Of a stretch of DNA of 64,000 nucleotides, positions 57,388-64,000 are shown one piece after another. Each line of letters starts with the position of its first letter. Within the stretch, counting starts at the first letter, position 1. The stretch covers positions 161,454 to 225,453 of the forward strand of contig VSDK01018980.1 of NCBI GenBank assembly GCA_009767595.1. Reading direction: 5' to 3'. The position numbers and the translations under genes are program-made. Source of the stretch: Symbiodinium kawagutii (taxonomy: Eukaryota; Sar; Dinophyceae; Suessiales; Symbiodiniaceae). A model generated the notes under the pieces. The model was not told the origin of the DNA and did no database searches. It saw only the letters and a program-made list of their open reading frames with translations.

Positions 57388-57548
57388 TCATTGCTGATGA
57401 CCCCTGGTGCCTTGCACCTGGGAAGGGGTCCTATCCCCTGCTCCCTGGGGAGGACTCACGGCCAGGTCACACAGATTCTGGTGGAGGAGGTCCAGAATGT
57501 CCCAGCCATCGCGACCATGACGGTGGGGCTGCCCAAGCGATGGGGAAC
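57388..57548 (+). CDS. Internal exon with consensus donor
   Basis: Open from just after CAGTCGCTAG; reads LLMTPGALHLGRGPIPCSLG, RTHGQVTQILVEEVQNVPAI and ATMTVGLPKRWG plus two bases, then GTAAGC. An alternative acceptor is CACACAG at 57474, which leaves the last 74 bp. No family is recognised. Confidence 0.5.
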
Positions 57549-57998
57549 GTAAGCTCCTCAAGCTCGGCCGTATAATAGACGCGCAGGGGCTGAAGCATAG
57601 GACGTGTGTTACATATATATATATATATACATACATACATGGATCGATCTATGCTTGCAGACGTGGCACCATGTATACACATACATATATGTGTGTGCAG
57701 GTATGTATATTTGATATTATCTATAATATGCACATGTACACTCATGAACAATCATCACTCATATGCAATAATGAATAAGTCACGACAGTGTTTTTCCTTA
57801 GCAGAAATGACCATTGACCACTACTGGGCATGGTTGAGAAATCCATCATTTCTGGCTGGGTTCCACAGCTGCTGGGACGTGAGGTGTCTGTGACGGGCAT
57901 CACTGCGCCGCTGGTCCAAGAAGCTCGGCAAAGAACCGCGATGCGTTGAAGGGCTAGGAGCAGTGAAGCAACCGTGGTGAAGAACTACCAATCAGATG
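57549..57998. other. TA microsatellite, no gene
   Basis: Positions 57612-57635 are (TA)n; otherwise short ORFs. Confidence 0.4.
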
Positions 57999-58107
57999 GG
58001 GGTTTCTCAAGCTATGGGGAACGCCAAAGCTATGGTTGGTTTGCTACTATAAATAGATGGTTGATATTGGGTGATACCTTGGGGGTCCCCTATTTTGAGA
58101 AACCACC
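57999..58107. mobile_element. Inverted-repeat element family B, copy
   Basis: Left GGGTTTCTCAAGCTATGGGG, core TATGGTTGGTTTGCTACTAT, right GGGGTCCCCTATTTTGAGAA and ACCACC. About 109 bp, followed by ATAT as in the copy at 45411. Confidence 0.7.
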
Positions 58108-61100
58108 ATATCTACAAGAAGGATGTAGTCTTGTATAGCAATAGCAATCAGTGCAGTCAATCATAGAGTCATAGACTCCTTAGATTTGAATTTGGGTTCC
58201 ACAATTTCATACCGGCAAATCTTTGATGCCACGGGGGATTTTGTGATGGAAACCAGTGCCTAGGGGTTCTCTATTTATTCACAGATGTTTGTAAGCCATT
58301 GGGGAAGCACAGTTCGGTGAACATTAGACATGATTCATGTCATCCATGTGGGACATTTGTTGCATCAAGGTCTCAGATTCAAGTGATCTTGGCGAAGTGC
58401 CCGTGGTGTTTTTCATGGTTCGTTGCGATCATTTGCCGTTCAGGTCGGGGCGGGAAGCCTTGATACTCCACCCTTTGGCTACTGAATTTTGACTGCTCAC
58501 CCTGTCACCATGGAATCGAGGTCTTGGTGGAAACAACCACGGTTCCACCTCCGGCAGAGGTCACTCGTCATGCGGTCTGCTGGGAAGGGGGTGCCATCCA
58601 GGATAAGATGTGCAAACAACATAACAACTAGATATGTAGATATTATATGATATTATGATATATTATTATTATTATGATAGGTTTAAAACACATAAACTTA
58701 TACATAGCATGTAAGCATAGCATGTTATAGTCAGTTGTAGGACAACTTCTTCATATTTGGCTCCGAGGCTTCAAAATCTCAGAACGGAAAGACTATCTTT
58801 TGAATGTTGACTGGCGTGCCTGGGATGAAGACTTTGTTGCGTGGTTACAGCTAACAATACAGAGCATTCTGCTAGATGTTGACGGGTATATCTCTTGAAT
58901 TTTGTCCCTCAAATGAAAATGAGTTGACATCTTCAAGTCGAATTTTGAGTTTGTTGAATAATGATCGTTGTTGCAGAAACATATGCTTCATGTCCGGTGA
59001 TCCAACATAGCAGGCTAGAAAATCTACCATTTGTAGGTTCAATCTACTAGACGTCACGATCTTCCAGCTATGTTTATATTGCTGGAGAATGCAATCAGAA
59101 CAGCCACAACATGAATGGTAACATTCACCGCACCGTTGCACCGCTAAAGAGGTAACCCATGGCAATTCCACAGCTGGTAGTTGCTTCCCCGAGAGCTTGG
59201 GGATGTGTCATAGACCCCATGGATCTGGCTGTGGACACAGCCTCAATTTTCCTTATTGATGGTTGTCATTCCCTGGTACTAACTAGCAGCTACCACAATT
59301 AAGCATTATTTCATACTCGATGAGCCATGTTTATTCTCCATCAACCAACCATTCCTCAACTCACCTTTCATAATGGGGTTGACAGCCCGCTGAGGTCATT
59401 ATTCCGACCCCCAGTCCTGGGGCCCGGAGCTCAGAATTGCCGGTTTCTAGGAGGCCAATTCAGTTTTTTTACATATCTAATCATGGTCAACACTGGTGAA
59501 TGATTGGTTAATGGTTGCTTACCAGTACTGGTTCACACTAGCGAATGGATGCTTACGCTGATAATTGTAAAATGGTTGGTGAATCGAAGGACGTTGAGAA
59601 GTCGAACTTTGAACGTATGGAAAGTTGCATGGGGTAGTCGAGAAGGAGAGATGTCAGAGAGAACAAAAGATCTAGAGAGGGACAGGTGTGCGTGCACAAC
59701 AGATGGGAAAACCAGAAATGCGGTGTTTTTGCATACTGTGGTTCTCCCTCCCGGAAGGTAGAAAGGTAGGCTTGCTAAAGCGGCTCGCACGGCGAAAGCC
59801 CTGCGCACAAATTGCACGTGGGGTGAAGCGCATTTGGAAGTCAAATTTGTAAAAAAGACTGTCAGGGTCGAAGCACTTTTATTGTTCCTAATTTCATAAT
59901 CAGTCCTAGCAATTGTATACCTGGTTTTACTGTGTACAACTTGGATTCTTGCACCATCAGTACCGTGAGTCCAGAAATGTATATTACTACTTGTCGTCGA
60001 GGAGGGGTTCCTTGCAAACCAGCACAAGGTGACTGTTTATTGGGAGCCAACCTAACATGCAACCAGAATTAGGAATGATATTGCTTTGTTGATACGATCA
60101 GCTTTACTGCTGTGGATTTGTTGGTATACCACTTGGTTGGCAGCATTCAAACATTGGTATACCCTCAAGTGAACCAACCTGGCAATGGAAAATCCAGGGT
60201 TTCATGATGTTCCCATCCATTTCGAGGTTAGTTCAGGGGTAAGCAGAACTTCACCCACCACTTGGCTTCACCACCTGGGATTGCTAGGAGACAGCGCTGG
60301 CGGTGACGTCGGTTTTATTTGGGCTCCTCTTTCCAGTGAGTCGCAGCCCAAGTCCTGCAGGTCTTGCCGCGTGGAGCCAGGGGGTTGGCCAACAGATGTC
60401 TTTGGTGTTGAGAATGGATACTGACCAAGATCAAAGGTTCATAAGTTCATATATTATATAGCATCAAATGCAATCCCACTGATGGTTTCGCGATTCTTCG
60501 ATTGTTCTTATTGTCAATAATGTTTAACCATGAGCCCTGATCATAGTTGTTTTGTTTTTCAGAACCGACACGGAGAGAAAAAAGGCAAGCAAGAAGGATG
60601 CGGAGCATAAAACACTTGACTTGGGCCGAAAATCGAGATGTCACAGATATGGCAAGGGTGGCAGGTTTAGATTGCCATCTGAGCGGTTGACTCCCTTGGC
60701 TTTGTGAAATCTGCACCAGACATCACTGGACAACAGTGCAGCCACTGTAGATCAGATCTTATTTACACCGTCACCTTTTCGGTGGCGCCCAATTGCAAGA
60801 AACCTGAATGATCAAGAAAATGTGTAGCTTCGGAGTAGCTTCTGCTTGACATCACACATCGATCACGTTTGAGGCCTTTTCGTCATGTACGTGCGTTGTC
60901 AGAAGAGGTGCGGGGTTTGAGCTGCTTTGGCAAGAAGCGATATCAAACGAGAAGAGGTCAAAACCCAGCCGGTGGAGCGTTTGGTATTGAAAGATTTCTG
61001 TTTGCCAGGCATATTTGGATGATCTATTGCTCGTGAACTCCTTTCATGCTGCTTGTTGGCCAGTTTGGGAATTGGATATGAACCCCCCAGCAAGCGTTTA

Positions 61101-61940
61101 AACCAATTGGTACTTCAGAACTTCAATGAAATCAACTGTTTCATTGCATTGACCCAGGTAAGTAGTGATTTTTTTGAGTGGCAGCTTCTTCGGCAGTGTT
61201 GGTAGCCATGTGCTGAAGGTGCCCAAATGGGGTGAACATTGGATCAAATTCCACCACCTGTTCAAGGCCAAGTTTTGGATCTCCCAGATGGATATCACGC
61301 CATGTTACGGCGAATAGAAGTCGTTACAGGGCAACTGGTTGATGTCGTGACAAAGTTCTTTTTCTAAGTTTGGTCTTTGGGCTTCTCAGTCCACAATTCC
61401 TTGGGCCTGCTTGAACCGATTCATGCTTTGAGCACGGATCATATTGGAGGGAACTCGAATGGAACTCCCGAATGGAACTTGAGTCGAATCAGTTTCCAAA
61501 AGGGAGTTTGTATGGATGCTGGATGCCCAAACATTTGGCGGTCTCCCCATGTCTCCGTGCCGCCCCATGGGTTGATCAACCAGTCGAGCGGAACCTGTTG
61601 AAGCTCCTGCTGACTGGGTGACATGCGTAAACAGCCTGTTGTGGCAAAGCTTGTGTACAAATATATCCACATAATATACGGATACGTGTATATAAATTCG
61701 CGCATGTATATCTCCCTAGTGTTGATGGCTCTTGATGGCTATATCCTGATTCTTGCGAATGAAAATGGGCTGAGCAACGAACCAGAACTTGGCCAACAAT
61801 ATGCAGGTCGAACACTGGCTGGTTCAAGGCCCACTGGGTTCGTTCAAGCCCTGGCGGTTCGTTCAAGCCCTGCTGCTGTTGGTTCCATCCTTCACCAACC
61901 AGCCCTGCCTCCACCAGCCGTGACCAGCAGCCACTGCCAG
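58108..61940. other. Long stretch with only weak ORFs
   Basis: Plus 59600-59880 keeps one frame with a single stop (SREGEMSERTKDLERDRCAC; stop at 59759; KGRLAKAARTAKALRTNCTW), perhaps a decayed coding piece. Plus 60185-60424 is an 79-codon ORF (SAGGDVGFIWAPLSSESQPK) starting in family C-like sequence. Minus 58872-59171 is open without motifs. No function assigned. Confidence 0.3.
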
Positions 61941-62017
61941 GGCGAAGCCCACTGACGACGGCCACGCGGTGAAGGTCACGGTGGAGGAGACGCGATATCC
62001 GCAGATACGGCAGCGTG
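61941..62017 (+). CDS. Internal exon, 77 bp
   Basis: Acceptor CCACTGCCAG, donor CGTG|GTGAGG. One base, then AKPTDDGHAVKVTVEETRYP and QIRQR plus one base. Beta-rich, protein-like; no family is recognised. Confidence 0.5.
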
Positions 62018-63340
62018 GTGAGGGAAGCCAACATGACTGGGGGATTCAGTGGCTGAAGGTGGCTTAAAGGATGGTTGATGATGATGATGGAAAATGTGGA
62101 AACATGATGAAACATGATGATACATGATTATGATGATATATGATGCTGAAATATGATGGTTTTAGGTGAATAATGGTAGATATTGGTTAATGATGGTGTT
62201 AAAGATGGTCGATCATGGCTAATTGTGGGATAAACTCCGGCGATTTCAAATGGGTGACTGCAGTATGTACGGTATATACTGTGTAGATGGAAATCACCAC
62301 CCAACCAAGACTGATTCGAGATGATGTGTCAGGGATACAAGTGACGAAGCAGGAGAAGCAACGTGGAGAAGCGTCAAAGCCTGGTCCATGGTGAGCAGTT
62401 TTAGGTAGTTTTAGCCATCAGCAACTGCTTCATGTGGTATACTGAATACCTCGCTTCATTCGCCTCGTATTTTCAATTGTGATTTGCCCCTGTTCGCAAT
62501 TGATCACCTGATATAGATATAGGCATTCTGGTGATCCCCTGCCCCTGCGCGGAACCTTTTCCTAAACCAACACATGAGGTTTTCCATAGTTGCTTGTTTG
62601 CACTGTTCAGTCGGCCCAGCGTCGCTGTTGGGAGTTCAAATCTTGAACCCATGCCATGCTAAGTACAGTAACCACTCCGAAAACAAGTGAAAACAATCAA
62701 CCCATTCTGGTGCACTTGATTCATGGTGCCTGCGATGGAACCTTAACCCCCCAACCCCAACCCCACCGCGAATAGGTACTGCAAGATAGCATGCATGTAA
62801 TTACTTTGAGGCGATTTCTATTCCAGAGTTAGGTGCTTCATAGCCCACCAGCAGTGCTATTGGCATTACAGACTGATTAAGGATCAGTCATGTTGATGGC
62901 AAATTATGATGATTGCGTCCAATTTTTGGTGTTGATCCCCTGTTGTGTGAAGGATCTTTCCCACACCGCTACGAAGCCGCACTCCAGGACGAATTCCATC
63001 ATGTGACCAAGGTTGCCGACCTGTCTGGCTGGCGAGTTGAGCGCGAAAACTTTGGGCCCAGCTGGTTGACGTACATCGTTAACAATGATGGCTCACGATC
63101 TTTCATGATCATAAATTGTCAAAAATCACTAAGATTATTGACCAGCAAATCTCGTTTAAGATCATAAGCAATCATGAACCATCATCGGGCATTGCTTTTT
63201 TTGCTCGTTGAGGAATGCTTCAATGGTAGCTAGGCAGCCTGAAAGGGATCGCTGAATGAAGGGAATCAACGCACTACAAGCAGTTGACATTGTTGTTCTC
63301 CCGTTTGTTGCCGCGCCGCTGTTCTTGCAGGTTTAGTGAT
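62018..63340. other. No gene supported
   Basis: ATGATGATAC/ATGATGGT-rich stretch at 62070-62210. An 84-codon plus ORF at 62913-63167 contains HVTKVADLSGWRVERENFGP, possibly an exon, without clear splice sites. Confidence 0.3.
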
Positions 63341-63353
63341 CACAGTTGTTGCA

Positions 63354-63369
63354 ATGATGATGATGATGC

Positions 63370-63408
<39 letters not shown>

Positions 63409-63455
63409 CGATGATGACGATGATGATGATGATGGTTGTTGTTGTTGTTGTTATC
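63354..63455 (+). repeat. ATG triplet microsatellite then GTT
   Basis: (ATG)n with GACG interruptions, then GTTGTTGTTG. Confidence 0.95.
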
Positions 63456-64000
63456 CAGTGTAATAGCCATTATGAACCATTGTTAACCAGTGTTCTTCAC
63501 AATTGTCAATCATTATTGATTGAGTAATTAGCCATTATTCACAACCAGTAGCCATTATTTATCAGCCATTACTAACCACCAATTATTAGTATAATCTAAT
63601 TGTTGTTTGATTAGCCACCATTAACCACCAACTAATCAACTAATGAACCATTAATCATAATTAATCAATCAATATATAGCCATTAAAACCATTATCAACC
63701 ATTATCAGCTATTTTACGGCTAAAACCCTTATAGAATTATAAGCCATTGTTAAGCATCAATCCATTAACCACCAATTGGTCGTTGTTCCTCGTGTCTCCT
63801 ATCTTCTTCCTCTCGTTTTTATCATGCCAGGTTCTCAGAGGCCGATGACTCGGACGACGATCCCTTGACGACGGTCCATGCTCGGGACGGTGTGGGGGTT
63901 TGTTGAATGCTCGGGACCCCCTAAACCATCCAAGACATGTCGTTTAGAGTAACAGTAGTCATCTAATGGTAGTCATCCAATGGTAGTCATCTAATAGTAG
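63456..64000. other. AACCATTA low complexity, no gene
   Basis: Dense ATTAACCACC/AGCCATTA repeats to about 63780, then mixed sequence and GGTAGTCATCTAAT repeats at the window edge. Confidence 0.6.

Noticed and set aside
59533-60027. Minus-strand 164-codon ORF
   Set aside because: Overlaps a competing plus-strand frame, has no recognisable motif, and lacks splice or start support.

Overview
The window looks like nuclear DNA of a dinoflagellate, most likely close to Symbiodiniaceae. The clues are a tyrosine-recombinase retroelement carrying the GEAKNPGP signature, coding sequence broken into exons of roughly 50-160 bp with GT-AG borders, abundant short inverted-repeat elements lying where introns should be, and long triplet, pyrimidine and TA microsatellites. 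This identification is inference; no rRNA, tRNA or spliced-leader gene was found to confirm it. Two 10-base N gaps (402-411 and 16632-16641) are assembly joins of unknown length.

Layout. Positions 1-6300 are the 3' part of a YR retrotransposon: the end of a gag-like ORF, then a long pol ORF with reverse transcriptase, RNase H, a cytosine-C5-methyltransferase-like domain, a GEAKNPGP motif and a tyrosine recombinase, closed by a B1-A2-B2 split direct repeat. From 6.3 to 22 kb there are triplet microsatellites, AT-rich DNA and scattered exon-like islands, on the minus strand around 7.8-9.5 kb and on the plus strand from 11.1 to 16.5 kb. From 22.5 to 45.5 kb plus-strand Ser/Thr-rich exons recur. 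One is giant (about 5.2 kb, 25961-31254). They alternate with exons that look like folded-domain pieces, best seen at 39.2-40.8 kb. A foldback plus GC-rich tandem array sits at 33.98-35.44 kb. From 46.5 to 51.3 kb two related minisatellite blocks flank an intron-poor ankyrin-repeat ORF (with one apparent frame break), a long pyrimidine tract and a GTT tract. From 52 to 62 kb more small plus-strand exons appear, among inverted-repeat elements and AACCAT-type low-complexity DNA.

How the parts relate. At least two families of roughly 70-130 bp inverted-repeat elements carry a GT at one end and an AG at the other because of their inverted termini. In several copies a coding-like exon runs straight into the terminus and stops at the GT. 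They look like introners, that is, transposon-derived introns, and would explain how host genes here became so fragmented. The plus-strand Ser/Thr linker exons suggest one or more very large secreted or surface mucin-like mosaic proteins, but gene boundaries cannot be fixed without transcripts.

Most host-gene calls are single-exon proposals based on reading frame, splice-site match and amino-acid texture. Confidence is set accordingly.
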